DNA from: an uncultured Sulfolobales archaeon
Lineage (GTDB): Archaea > Thermoproteota > Thermoprotei_A > Sulfolobales > NBVN01
Assembly: GCA_938073905.1 (NCBI GenBank)
Contig: CALJEN010000009.1
Span: 62,001 to 126,000 of the forward strand
Direction of reading: 5' to 3'
DNA length: 64,000 bases
Shown: piece after piece, positions 50,928-59,009 of the stretch
How positions within the stretch are numbered: position 1 is the stretch's first letter
How the letters are laid out: each line of letters starts with the position of its first letter
Made by a program: the position numbers and the translations under genes
Notes under the pieces: generated by a model
The model's database searches: none
Told to the model about the DNA's origin: nothing
The model's input: the letters and a program-made list of their open reading frames with translations, nothing else

Positions 50928-51647
50928 TTGAAAGTAAGGCTCGTCCTGGTGGAGCCCGAGGGCAAGGTAAACTTCGGTCAAATCCTCAGGCTTTGCAGGA
51001 ACTTCGGCGTGGACGACATCTGCGCGGTCAACCCGAGGTTCGACGTAAGGGACGAGGAGGTGATCAGGTTCGCGGCCGGTGGCGCGAGCCTGGTCGACAG
51101 GGTCAGGGTGACCAGCAGCCTGGCCGAGTGCCTCGAGGGCACGGACTTCTCCGTCTGCACCACGTCTATAGCCGGGGCACCGGACGACCCTCTGAGGCAA
51201 GCGGTAGCACCGCGTGCGATACCCCTGCTGCTCCCGCGGGGCTCGAGGGTGGCCCTGGTCTTCGGGCGCGAGAGCGTCGGGCTGACGAGGTCCGAGCTGA
51301 CCCTGTGTTCCCTGGTTTCGACCCTGGTGACTCCGTCGGACTACAACGTGCTCAACCTCTCCCACGCAGTCGCCCTGTATCTGTACGAACTGCTCGGGCG
51401 CGGCTTCGAGGAGGTGGTCGTCGGGGAGAGGTGTCCCGGGGACTACGTGGGGATACTCTCCAAGTACCTGGAGAAGCTGGGGACAGCTTACGAGTTCAAC
51501 GAGTACGAGATCGCGGCTCTTAGGCGCATCGTAAGCAAGGCTCTGCTGACCAAGGCCGAGTGCCGAGTCCTATACAGGTTCCTGAAGGCGTCTCTAGCCG
51601 CGCACAAGCTCCTCCGAAAGGAAGATCTTCCGGAGCCTACGGAGTAG
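50928..51647 (+). CDS. SpoU-family RNA 2'-O-methyltransferase (TrmJ-like)
   Basis: The 239-residue protein is a SPOUT knot methyltransferase: LVEPEGKVNFGQILRLCRNFGVDDICAVNP at the start (motif 1), VALVFGRESVGLTRSEL near residue 108 (motif 2) and YNVLNLSHAVALYLYELL near 138 (motif 3). A helical C-terminal extension of about 70 residues follows. TrmJ methylates position 32 of tRNA; that substrate is inferred from resemblance. TTG start, 20 bases after DUF655. In many Euryarchaeota the next gene would be the rRNA dimethyltransferase KsgA; it is not seen here. Confidence 0.88.
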   Translation: MKVRLVLVEPEGKVNFGQILRLCRNFGVDDICAVNPRFDVRDEEVIRFAAGGASLVDRVRVTSSLAECLEGTDFSVCTTSIAGAPDDPLRQAVAPRAIPLLLPRGSRVALVFGRESVGLTRSELTLCSLVSTLVTPSDYNVLNLSHAVALYLYELLGRGFEEVVVGERCPGDYVGILSKYLEKLGTAYEFNEYEIAALRRIVSKALLTKAECRVLYRFLKASLAAHKLLRKEDLPEPTE

Positions 51648-51731
51648 GCGCTCGGTAGTCGAGCTGTCCGAGGAGCGCGCTCCCGTAGAAGGGGGCGAGC
51701 TCTAGAATCGGCACCCGTCAAAGGGGTATCA

Positions 51732-52682
51732 CTAGGACCCGGGACCAGGCCCCAGCACGATATCGACTATGCTGCTGATCACCTCGCCTAGAGGCTTCTT
51801 GCCTACGGTTATCGAGGAGGCCTCGGCGTGACCCCCGTAGACCCCCTTGAGGGAGTCAGCTATGGCCTGGGAGAGCTCTAGGGCGTTCCTCTCCACGGAT
51901 CTTACGGTTACGACTATCTTGTCCCGCTCCTCCCTTACCAGTATAACGCTCTTCCTGTACGCTTTGGAGAGCTCGGTGGCCGCAACACCTATGAGCCCAG
52001 CGAAGGCCCTCGAGAGCGGCAGGCTCAGGAACGTCACCTTGACCCCCCCGGCGTCCAGGGAGTCCTCGGAAAGTATTCTCAGCAGGTTCCCGAGGAGGGA
52101 CTTCGCTCTCCTAGCCCTAGCCTTGACGTGGGGGTCTTGGGAGGGGTTCTTGGACTTCATCATCAGGTCGATGAGGTACTTCATGAACTCCAGATCTCCC
52201 GGGTTCAGGGCCACCGACATCCTGATCGAGTCGACCAGGCTCAGCACGGACGCGTCGATACCGCCGTGGGGCGGCCTCCCCTCGCAGATGTCCGCCGCCT
52301 CCACGAGGGCGTCCTCGTAGGGGTTCAGGGGTGTTCCCATGAGCTGGGCGAGCAGCCTGGGAGTGGAGCTAGCCTTCGAGTACACCACCCTGATCTTCGG
52401 ATTGAGCTTATGTATCAGAGCCTCGGACGTCGCGTGGTGGTCTAGGAGCACGATCCTCTTGTACCTGCCGCTGGCCACCTCGAGAGCTTCTGCGAGCTTA
52501 TCGCTCAGAGCTATATCGAGGATCACCAGCTCGTCCCCGCCAGTCGCTACTCTCCTGATATCCGCGTGGGCCCTCCAGGGGTGCGTGACCGCGAGGTTCA
52601 GACCACTCGGGTAGAGGTCGCGCAGGTACTTCTTTATGTAGAGGTAGGCGGCTATAACGCCGTCGCAGTCTCCGTGGAACAC
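51732..52682 (-). CDS. DHH-family phosphoesterase
   Basis: The 316-residue protein has active DHH motifs: FHGDCDGVIAAYLY at the very start, VILDIALSDKLAEAL, the DHH triad in IVLLDHHATSEALIH near residues 73-87 and ALVEAADICEG near 125. A C-terminal DHHA1-like domain ends in GGHAEASSITVGKK. It could be an archaeal RecJ-type nuclease or a nano-RNase/cyclic-nucleotide phosphodiesterase. The GTG start leaves almost no first strand; a non-standard CTG upstream would restore it, so the N-terminus may be short in this call. Confidence 0.85.
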   Translation of the reverse strand: MFHGDCDGVIAAYLYIKKYLRDLYPSGLNLAVTHPWRAHADIRRVATGGDELVILDIALSDKLAEALEVASGRYKRIVLLDHHATSEALIHKLNPKIRVVYSKASSTPRLLAQLMGTPLNPYEDALVEAADICEGRPPHGGIDASVLSLVDSIRMSVALNPGDLEFMKYLIDLMMKSKNPSQDPHVKARARRAKSLLGNLLRILSEDSLDAGGVKVTFLSLPLSRAFAGLIGVAATELSKAYRKSVILVREERDKIVVTVRSVERNALELSQAIADSLKGVYGGHAEASSITVGKKPLGEVISSIVDIVLGPGPGS

Positions 52683-52840
52683 TACCGAGACGCCCAGGGT
52701 CCACCACCTCGCCAGTCTGAGGACTTGTCTCTAGACCGTTGATAAGCTCTCTTCGGAGCCCGAGCGCGTGCCCTCCCATCCTTTGCCGAGGGCTCGGCCA
52801 GCGACCCTCGGGAGCCGTCGAGGGAAGCGCGCATCTAAAG

Positions 52841-52849
52841 ACTTATTAG
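52841..52849 (+). promoter_or_regulatory. TATA box of tRNA-Val
   Basis: ACTTATTAG is centred 25 bases before the first base of tRNA-Val. Confidence 0.6.
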
Positions 52850-52869
52850 ACCCCCCTACAAGTCAGCAG

Positions 52870-52942
52870 GGGCCCGTCGTCTAGCGGCTAGGACGCCGCC
52901 CTGACGCGGCGGAGGTCCGGGGTTCGAATCCCCGCGGGCCCA
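52870..52942 (+). tRNA. tRNA-Val (GAC)
   Basis: Acceptor GGGCCCG pairs with CGGGCCC. The D arm is GTCTAGCGGCTAGGAC, the anticodon stem CCGCC/GGCGG encloses CTGACGC with anticodon GAC, and the T arm is CGGGG-TTCGAAT-CCCCG. Discriminator A, no intron, and CCA is not encoded. Confidence 0.95.
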
Positions 52943-53079
52943 CTCAACAAGCGAGCCCGGCAGAAGCGCCGGCCGAGCCTCTCCACGTAAGAGCTGGGGT
53001 ACTCCAGGAGCTCGCTAAAAATACGATGGAGTCCGTCTCTCCTGTTCGGCCCGCTGACCCCTGGGGCCTAAGACCCTCG

Positions 53080-53613
53080 CTAGAGGCGCTCTAGCCCGGC
53101 CTTCGAGAGCAGGTTCCTGAAGATGGTCTCGTGCTCGGCCTCGTCCTTTATTATGTCCTCTATTATCTCCTCCGTCACGGGATCCTTCCCGAACACGTAG
53201 CTGAAGATCTCCCTGTAGTGCTCCAGAGCGCAGCGCTCGGCCTTGACGCTGGCCGCTAGGAACCCGTCGACGTCGTGAGGGTCGCTCGGCAGCTCCGTCT
53301 GCCTGCACCTCGACAGCTGCCACAGGTCTCTGAAGTCGGGGGGATCTACGTCGAAGTCCTGGAGCCTGTCGGCCAGCTTCTTGGCGTGGTCGTCGAGCTC
53401 GTCGTCGGCTATCTCCTTGAACACGTCCTCGAGCTCCGTCGACGCGTGTCCCCTGATGGCGTAAGCGCTCAGGTAGTACTGGTACCAGGCCAGAACCTCG
53501 TCAGCGAAAGCCGACAGCAGCATGTCGACGAGCTTGCCCACATCAATGCCCCTGATCTCCGGCCTCTCCGGATACTCCTTCGGTTTATACTCGTACTTCC
53601 TGGGCTCGCTCAA
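53080..53613 (-). CDS. Dps-like ferritin-superfamily protein (thioferritin type)
   Basis: The 177-residue four-helix protein carries ferroxidase residues in FADEVLAWYQYYLSAYAIRGH near 35-55, EDVFKEIADDELDDHAKKL near 62-80, KAERCALEHYREIF near 128-141 and IIKDEAEHETIFRNLL near 157-172. A cysteine pair (LSRCRQTE and AERCALE) matches the Dps-like proteins of archaea that store iron and detoxify peroxide in 12-subunit shells. ATG start, with a TATA-like AATATTTAATC on the minus strand near 53642-53653. Confidence 0.9.
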   Translation of the reverse strand: MSEPRKYEYKPKEYPERPEIRGIDVGKLVDMLLSAFADEVLAWYQYYLSAYAIRGHASTELEDVFKEIADDELDDHAKKLADRLQDFDVDPPDFRDLWQLSRCRQTELPSDPHDVDGFLAASVKAERCALEHYREIFSYVFGKDPVTEEIIEDIIKDEAEHETIFRNLLSKAGLERL

Positions 53614-53750
53614 ATTTCCACCGATCTCTTTACGCGGTGCAGGATTAAATATTTTGTCCGAACGAGGAGTGAGGACCCTTCGCTGCGATGCAATAGACGC
53701 GGAGCTCGGTTAGAGCTGGGGAGGTCTCGTGGAGAGCACCGCTGTCGCTT

Positions 53751-53777
53751 AGCTATTTAGGAACTGCTGTTATACCC
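53751..53777 (+). repeat. 27-base intergenic motif, copy 2
   Basis: It matches 23607-23633 at 24 of 27 positions, same strand. This copy ends 34 bases before the lysS start, and its TTATACCC end could double as that gene's TATA box. Copy 1 lies 79 bases before its downstream gene. Confidence 0.6.
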
Positions 53778-53811
53778 TAGGTAGCCAGACTCTTGGTGCG
53801 AGAACCTAGAG

Positions 53812-55305
53812 GTGGCCGGAGTGGCCAGTGAGGTGGAGTTAAGGCGAGATGTGAAGAGGAGACTGGCCGAGCTGGGCATAGACCCCTATCCGCACGCACC
53901 CAAGGGCGCCGTCACCCCAGTGCGGGAGGTGGTGAGGGCTTCCTCCCCCGGGAGCGCCGCGAGTGTGGCCGGCAGGGTCGTCGGGATCAGGCGGCACGGT
54001 GGGCTGGTCTTCTTCGACCTGGTCGACGACGGGTACAGGATACAGTGCTCCGTATCCAGAGGGGAGGTGAGCCGAGACCTCTTCGATTTCTTCGAGAAGT
54101 TCGTGGACGTCGGCGACTTCGTCTACGTCGCTGGGCAGGTCTACTACACGAAGAGGGGGGAGCTGACGATTGCCGTCTCGGACCTCCAGCTCCTGGCGAA
54201 GGCCTTGAGGAGCCCGCCCGTCAAGTGGGGTCACAGGATCGTCGACCCAGAGGTCAGGTACAGGAAGAGGTACCTAGACGTCATGGTGACCCCGCAGGTC
54301 AGGAGGATCTTCGAGATCCGGTTCAGGACTATCGAGGAGATAAGGAGGTTCATGTGGGACAGGGGGTACGTAGAGGTCGAGACCCCGGTGCTCCAGCCCA
54401 TCTACGGCGGCGCCGCGGCGAGGCCCTTCAAGACCTACGTGGAGGCCCTCGGCGAGGAGTGGTACCTCAGGATAAGCCTCGAGCTCTACCTGAAGAGGTT
54501 CATCGTGGCCGGGTTCAGCAAGGTCTTCGAGATCGGCAAGAACTTCAGGAACGAGGACATCGACGTGGAGCACAACCCGGAGTTCACCATGATGGAGTCC
54601 TACGAGGCCTACGCGGACTACAACGACATCATGAAGCTCACCGAGGAGCTCGTGGGCACCGTGGCCAGGAGGGTCCTGGGGACTGACGTGGTCGAGTTCC
54701 CGACCGGAGGAGAACCCGTTAAGATAAACCTCTCGCCGCCCTTCAGGAGGACGTCCCTGTACGACGCGTTCAGAGAGTTCGCCGGGATCGACGTCGAGAG
54801 CATGCCCGACGACGAGGTCAAGGAGTACTTGAGGAAGTACTCGATAAGGCTCACCGGTGGCTACGACAGGGGGAGAGCCGTGGTGAAGCTCTTCGACAGA
54901 ATCGTCGGCAGAGAGTACCTCATACAGCCGACCTTCGTCACGGACTTCCCCAGGTCCTCATCACCCCTAGCGAAGCCGCACAGGTCTAGGCCCGACCTAG
55001 CGGAGAGGTTCGAGCTCTACGTAGGCGGCATGGAGCTTGCCAACGCCTACACGGAGCTGAACGACCCGGAGCTCCAGGCCTCCTACTTCAGGGAGGAGGA
55101 AGAGAGGAGGAGGCTCGGAGACCTCGAGGCCCACCCCTTCGACTGGGACTTCGTCGAGGCCCTGGAGCACGGGATGCCCCCCACCGGCGGTCTGGGGCTC
55201 GGCATAGACAGGCTAGTGATGGTCTACGCCGGGGTGGCCTCGATCAAGGAGGTGATACCCTTCCCGATGGTGAAGCCGAGGGAGTTCGAGCAAAAACGCG
55301 GGTAG
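53812..55305 (+). CDS. lysS: Lysyl-tRNA synthetase, class II
   Basis: A 497-residue class II LysRS. An N-terminal OB-fold anticodon-binding domain (VAGRVVGIRRHGGLVFFDLVDDG near residues 49-71) precedes the catalytic domain, with motif 2 in FEIGKNFRNEDIDVEHNPEF near 237 and motif 3 in GGLGLGIDRLVM near 460. Many archaea use the unrelated class I enzyme instead, so the class II form is a lineage marker. GTG start. It stands alone, downstream of the repeated 27-base motif. Confidence 0.95.
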   Translation: MAGVASEVELRRDVKRRLAELGIDPYPHAPKGAVTPVREVVRASSPGSAASVAGRVVGIRRHGGLVFFDLVDDGYRIQCSVSRGEVSRDLFDFFEKFVDVGDFVYVAGQVYYTKRGELTIAVSDLQLLAKALRSPPVKWGHRIVDPEVRYRKRYLDVMVTPQVRRIFEIRFRTIEEIRRFMWDRGYVEVETPVLQPIYGGAAARPFKTYVEALGEEWYLRISLELYLKRFIVAGFSKVFEIGKNFRNEDIDVEHNPEFTMMESYEAYADYNDIMKLTEELVGTVARRVLGTDVVEFPTGGEPVKINLSPPFRRTSLYDAFREFAGIDVESMPDDEVKEYLRKYSIRLTGGYDRGRAVVKLFDRIVGREYLIQPTFVTDFPRSSSPLAKPHRSRPDLAERFELYVGGMELANAYTELNDPELQASYFREEEERRRLGDLEAHPFDWDFVEALEHGMPPTGGLGLGIDRLVMVYAGVASIKEVIPFPMVKPREFEQKRG

Positions 55306-55337
55306 TGGGAGACCCTACCGGGTCCTCCGCATCGTGC

Positions 55338-55664
55338 CTACTCAGTCCAACCGATTAAGCCTGCGTTGTCGAGCTCCGCGAGTATCATAGCCAGTATCTG
55401 CTTCAGCTCCCCTTCCTCCAGCTCCTCCTCGCCGCTCTCCTTTAGGTCCGACCTGACCTTGTCCAGTATGTCCCTGACCGACCTGACGCCGTCGCAGAGG
55501 CTCCACACGTAGTAGGCCGCCGGCGCCAGCGCGAAGACCTTGTCCTCTCCGAGGCTCACTATGTACTCCTCGCCGCTGAGCCCCACGTCCGTGCCCTGCT
55601 TGAGGGGCTTTCTGTCCGCTATCTCGTTGTACACCGACGAGTAGTCCGGCTCTCCGGAAGCCAT
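55338..55664 (-). CDS. PqqD-like (RiPP recognition element) small protein
   Basis: The 108-residue protein matches the PqqD fold: KVFALAPAAYYVWSLCDGVRSVRDILDKV near residues 43-71, then LKQILAMILAELDNAGLIGW. PqqD domains usually hold peptide precursors for radical SAM enzymes, but no peptide-modifying gene is beside it. It starts six bases after the SSB gene and is probably read from the same message. Its role is open. Confidence 0.75.
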   Translation of the reverse strand: MASGEPDYSSVYNEIADRKPLKQGTDVGLSGEEYIVSLGEDKVFALAPAAYYVWSLCDGVRSVRDILDKVRSDLKESGEEELEEGELKQILAMILAELDNAGLIGWTE

Positions 55665-55670
55665 CTCCTC

Positions 55671-56108
55671 TCACTCGAACTCTTCTTCCCTACTCCTTCC
55701 GAACCTACCCCTCCTCTGGCGGAAGCCACCGGGCCTCCTGGGAACAGCGCCCTCCGCCACCGGCTCCTCCTCCGGTATCCTCTCGACCGGAGGCACCTCA
55801 CCGGAGTCTTTGACCACCCTAACGTTCTCGGTTCCGCCGACGTTCAGCTGGACCTTGCCTCTGAACGCTGTAGTCCAGGCTCCCAAGACCTCGATCACGT
55901 CCCCCCTGTTCAGGGACTTGATAGACCTGCCCCACATCACCAGCTTAACTCGACCGGTCTCGTCGCCGACCGTCGCTTCCCTGATCGTCCTCTCGCCCGA
56001 TCTCGTAGTTATCCTCCTCACTTCTCCGGGATCTATTACCCTTACGAGAACGGAGACCCTCTCCATTCCCGGTCTCAGGTTCGTTACTTTTGACCTATTT
56101 TCCGACAT
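55671..56108 (-). CDS. ssb: Single-stranded DNA-binding protein (crenarchaeal SSB)
   Basis: A single OB fold (about residues 8-110) with TIREATVGDETGRVKLVMWG and GAWTTAFRGKVQLNVGG, closely like Sulfolobus SSB. A Pro/Glu linker and a flexible Arg/Gly tail ending in acidic EEEFE follow. It coats single-stranded DNA in replication and repair. I take the ATG at 56106-56108 (145 residues); a TTG three codons earlier is in frame. TATA box AGCTTAAAAACTC on the minus strand near 56151-56163. Confidence 0.95.
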   Translation of the reverse strand: MSENRSKVTNLRPGMERVSVLVRVIDPGEVRRITTRSGERTIREATVGDETGRVKLVMWGRSIKSLNRGDVIEVLGAWTTAFRGKVQLNVGGTENVRVVKDSGEVPPVERIPEEEPVAEGAVPRRPGGFRQRRGRFGRSREEEFE

Positions 56109-56161
56109 ACGTTCCAACTCCGTTGTTTTGTCGGGTTGCGGTCGCAGCAGAGTTTTTAAGC

Positions 56162-56644
56162 TTATGTGGAGCCTAGGCTTTCAAGAGGACGCCCTCCCTC
56201 ACAGCCGAGTGGGAAGCTGTCAGCAGTCGCCGTTATCGGCTCTATCGAGAACGGCTCGAGACCCCGGGCCAGCTCCAAGAGCTTCCGGAAGGCGTCGAGG
56301 GGGTCTGGAGACCTTATCCTGAAGAGGTGCGTGACGTGAGACCTCCTGTCCGTGGACCCGAACCGGGGGAATGCTGCCTCTAGGGACTCGCTTCCGAGGG
56401 CGGCCGCGTAGAGGGAGTCCTCGGAGACCCCGTAGAGCACGATGCCCCCCAGCACCCTGGCCTCACTACTCGACGTCAGGTAGTCTATGTGCCACCGACT
56501 CCTCTTCGCCCGCTTGAAGTGTCTGAGAACCCTCAGGTAGGGTCTCGAGATGTTCGCCGAGCCCACGTACGCGTAGTACCCGCTCGCTAGGGTCCGGCTT
56601 CTGCCGGTCACCCTCAGCTCCAGCTTGCTGCAGACCTCGAGCAC
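56162..56644 (-). CDS. DUF123 (GIY-YIG-like, Uri-superfamily) protein
   Basis: The 160-residue protein has the DUF123 signature SGYYAYVGSANISRPYLRVLRHF followed by SRWHIDYLTS. DUF123 is a divergent member of the GIY-YIG nuclease group; activity is not established for archaeal members. It ends almost inside the ssb promoter. The start at 56644 fits a TATA-like GCTTTAAGG (minus strand) near 56693-56701. Confidence 0.85.
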   Translation of the reverse strand: MLEVCSKLELRVTGRSRTLASGYYAYVGSANISRPYLRVLRHFKRAKRSRWHIDYLTSSSEARVLGGIVLYGVSEDSLYAAALGSESLEAAFPRFGSTDRRSHVTHLFRIRSPDPLDAFRKLLELARGLEPFSIEPITATADSFPLGCEGGRPLESLGST

Positions 56645-56738
56645 TAGCAGGTAGGACGCTTCCAGCCGGCCGTCCCCCGGGAGGAAGGGCGCCTTAAAGC
56701 TTTATACAAGCCCGGGAGACTGGTTCCGGGTCTCGGTC

Positions 56739-56990
56739 TTGGATCGCAGCACGCTTGTGCTATACGTGGGCAAGACAGGCAGCGCGAGCTTGCTGGTGCT
56801 TGACGAGAAGGGCATGGTGACGAGAGAGCAGAGCATGGCGTCGGTGAGGCACGTGAAGATAGAGGCCGATGGGTGCTCGATAGACGTATCCTTCGCGGAG
56901 TTCGAGGCAGCCGTAGTGATCCGGGTGTCCGGGAGCGTGAGCTACGAGCAGAGGAGCTGCGTCCTCGGGGTACGCTGCGTTGGGGACTAG
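56739..56990 (+). CDS. Uncharacterised 83-residue protein
   Basis: I see no known family. The sequence alternates strands (STLVLYVGKTGSASLLVLDEKG, EADGCSIDVSFAEFEAAVVIRVSGSV) and ends with two cysteines (RSCVLGVRCVGD). The TTG start fits a TATA box (CTTTATACAAG near 56700-56710). It overlaps the next gene by 11 bases and starts a four-gene run ending in pth2. Confidence 0.65.
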   Translation: MDRSTLVLYVGKTGSASLLVLDEKGMVTREQSMASVRHVKIEADGCSIDVSFAEFEAAVVIRVSGSVSYEQRSCVLGVRCVGD

Positions 56991-57399
56991 GGTCAGGATC
57001 GAGAGGACCGTCAGCAGGAGCGGGCAGCACATGAGGCTATCGACCTTCCTCGCGATCACGAGGGACTGCTCTAGGGCGACCCCCCAGGTCCTCGAGAAGG
57101 TCCCGGCGAAGCCGACCTACGCTAAGGGAGAGGCTTACGAGGTGCTCGTGGAGGTACCTCCGGACAGCCTCCTCGTTTCCCTGGACATGAGGAGGAACCC
57201 TAGAAGGAGGGTCAGGGGAGATATCGTCGTCTACGACCGCGCGGGCACGGCCCTCCTCAGAGCAGTCTACAGGAAGCTCAAGGTGAGGCTGCTCGAGTGT
57301 CGCGTGGACAGAGACCTGGCCTACGCGATCGTCAAGTGTGTGGTGGACTCCCTCAAGCTGCCGGTGAAGAGGTATGGCCTCTCGAGATGCGAGGCCTGA
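56980..57399 (+). CDS. Uncharacterised 139-residue protein
   Basis: Not recognised. The core from about residue 47 reads AKGEAYEVLVEVPPDSLLVSLDMRRNPRRRVRGDIVVYD, a beta-rich basic domain, then ALLRAVYRKLKVRLLECRVDRDLAYAIVKCVV. A TTG at 56980 is the first start; ATG codons near residue 18 are alternatives. Overlaps with both neighbours indicate co-translation. Confidence 0.65.
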   Translation: MGTRVRIERTVSRSGQHMRLSTFLAITRDCSRATPQVLEKVPAKPTYAKGEAYEVLVEVPPDSLLVSLDMRRNPRRRVRGDIVVYDRAGTALLRAVYRKLKVRLLECRVDRDLAYAIVKCVVDSLKLPVKRYGLSRCEA

Positions 57400-57691
57400 G
57401 ATAGCCGAGGCGCTCAGGAGGTACGGCTTCTACATCTTCGACCGGAGCAAGCAGGAGCCGGTCTCCGAGGCGCTCAAGGCGGTGGGAGACCTCAGGTCTC
57501 TGATCAAGGTGAGAGGCCTCCCCCAGAACCCGAGCTACTTCATCCTCGAGCTCGACACCTACGCCTTCGAGGCCACCTGCAGGGAGAGGTGCGGCAGGAA
57601 CGGGCTGCTGAACCCCCACTGCTACGGCAAGTGCATGAGCGACAGCAGCAAGAACATCGTCGAGAAGCTAGTCGCGGCACTGAGCGGGTAG
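57374..57691 (+). CDS. Uncharacterised Cys-containing protein (105 residues)
   Basis: Not recognised. The C-terminal half has four cysteines in ATCRERCGRNGLLNPHCYGKC, resembling a small metal- or disulfide-bonded knuckle. The N-terminal half reads ARPEIAEALRRYGFYIFDRSKQEPVSEALKAVG. ATG start inside the previous gene (26-base overlap), and pth2 begins seven bases after the stop. Confidence 0.7.
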   Translation: MASRDARPEIAEALRRYGFYIFDRSKQEPVSEALKAVGDLRSLIKVRGLPQNPSYFILELDTYAFEATCRERCGRNGLLNPHCYGKCMSDSSKNIVEKLVAALSG

Positions 57692-57697
57692 TGCGCT

Positions 57698-58045
57698 ATG
57701 AAGCAGGTAATAGTCGTGAGGTCGGACTTGAGGATGAGCAGGGGCAAGCTCGCCGCCCAGGTGGCACACGCCGCGGTGAGCGCGGCGGTGGAGGCCATGA
57801 GGAGGAGCCCGGAGTGGTTCGAGAGGTGGCTCAGCGAGGGGCAGAAGAAGGTGGTCGTGAAGGTCTCCTCGAAGGAGGAGCTCCTGAGGTACGCCGAGGA
57901 GGCGCGGGGAGCCGGGCTGCCGGTCGCCGTGATAGAGGACGCGGGCCTCACCGAGCTGCCTCCCGGAACCCTGACCGCTGTAGGAATAGGGCCGGCGCCG
58001 GACCAGCTCGTGGACAGGATTACGGGCAGGCTCAAGCTTCTCTAG
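57698..58045 (+). CDS. pth2: Peptidyl-tRNA hydrolase, archaeal/eukaryotic type (Pth2)
   Basis: It frees tRNA from stalled peptidyl-tRNA. The 115-residue protein shows the Pth2 pattern [25 protein letters not shown] at the start, [18 protein letters not shown] in the middle, and [29 protein letters not shown] at the end. ATG start. It ends a short unit with three unknown small genes. Confidence 0.96.
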   Translation: MKQVIVVRSDLRMSRGKLAAQVAHAAVSAAVEAMRRSPEWFERWLSEGQKKVVVKVSSKEELLRYAEEARGAGLPVAVIEDAGLTELPPGTLTAVGIGPAPDQLVDRITGRLKLL

Positions 58046-58170
58046 GGCCTGACGGATATCCGCTAACTCGCTCGCGGAACCCGAGGGGCGTTCGGCTTCA
58101 GGACATGTCTCGAGTCCGGAGTTGTAGCGTATAAATGCTCTACTGCGACTCCCTCTCGGTCGGCGCAGCC

Positions 58171-58602
58171 ATGTCCTCGCGCAGAGAGCCCGTCTCCACC
58201 GAGATCAAGGAGTTCAACAGCCTCGCGGAGTTCATCAAGGACATAGACGACGACGTAGCTGAGCTGAGGAAGAGGATGGGGGAGCTCCTCAAGAGACTCG
58301 AAGAGCTCAGGATAAGGGCCGACCAGGAGAAGAAGATCAGGGAGCTCCTGGCGAAGATGGGGATGAAGTCCGAGGCCGCCTCCAATACCGTGAGCTTGAG
58401 GGGTCTGACAGTAATATTCAACCCTACGGCCGAGCAGGAGCAGACAGTCCTCGAGGTCGCTATAGAGAACCTAAACAACAAGCTGACCGCGCTGCAGGCC
58501 ATGAGGAGGGAGCTCGAGGTATTCGGGAGCGCCGAGCTCATCGCTAAGATAAGGGTGGTGTACGTAGACGGCATACCCAGGGCAGTGATGTTCAAGTTCT
58601 AG
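58171..58602 (+). CDS. Uncharacterised coiled-coil protein (143 residues)
   Basis: Residues 20-70 form a charged coiled coil (DIDDDVAELRKRMGELLKRLEELR), followed by a short beta region (NTVSLRGLTVIFNPTAEQE), another helix (VAIENLNNKLTALQAMRRELEVF) and a final strand pair. The layout faintly recalls prefoldin-like proteins, but no family motif is clear. I take the ATG at 58171 because a TATA box (GCGTATAAATG near 58127-58137) puts the message start at about 58158. It overlaps the convergent Trm112-like gene by four bases. Confidence 0.7.
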   Translation: MSSRREPVSTEIKEFNSLAEFIKDIDDDVAELRKRMGELLKRLEELRIRADQEKKIRELLAKMGMKSEAASNTVSLRGLTVIFNPTAEQEQTVLEVAIENLNNKLTALQAMRRELEVFGSAELIAKIRVVYVDGIPRAVMFKF

Positions 58603-59009
58603 GCCTTACCGGGCTTCAGCAATTTCAGTGGGTCTTTTTCGGCTACCTCGGGGGGTATCTTGTCGGCGTACTTCTCTATGAACAGCTCCTCCTTGCTCCT
58701 CACCCTAGGCTTCGTCCTCAGGTCGTCCGGGTACATGAACGGTATCCCGTCGATCACCGGGTACCATCTCCCGCAGCCGGAGCAGTGGAGTATGCCCCAA
58801 GTTACGTCGTGCCTGACGCACTCGGGGCAGTCCAGCTCCTCGACCTTGAGGTCCTTCACGTAAGAGCCCCTCAGTCCGCAGTAGAGGTCGCAGAAAGGAG
58901 TCTTGACGCTGAACCTCTTTTCTATCACCTCCTCGTCGAACGCGATCAACCTGAGGGGGAAGCTCTTGCACACGGGGCAGGCGAGCAGGTTAAGCAACAC
59001 GTACCTCAC
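58599..59009 (-). CDS. Trm112-like zinc-ribbon protein
   Basis: The 136-residue protein has LLACPVCKSFPLRLIAF at the N-terminus and ILHCSGCGRWYPVIDGIPFMYPDDLR near residues 92-117, the zinc site and signature of Trm112, the activating partner of several methyltransferases. Extra cysteines (PFCDLYCG, DCPEC) lie between them. The N-terminal codons overlap the end of the phosphohexomutase gene by 20 bases, so the two are co-translated. Confidence 0.85.
   Translation of the reverse strand: MRYVLLNLLACPVCKSFPLRLIAFDEEVIEKRFSVKTPFCDLYCGLRGSYVKDLKVEELDCPECVRHDVTWGILHCSGCGRWYPVIDGIPFMYPDDLRTKPRVRSKEELFIEKYADKIPPEVAEKDPLKLLKPGKA

Noticed and set aside
53005-53060. C/D box sRNA downstream of tRNA-Val
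   Set aside because: A CGATGGA and a CTGA occur, but the AT-rich element sits directly on the first box rather than 25 bases before it, and there is no internal D'/C' pair.
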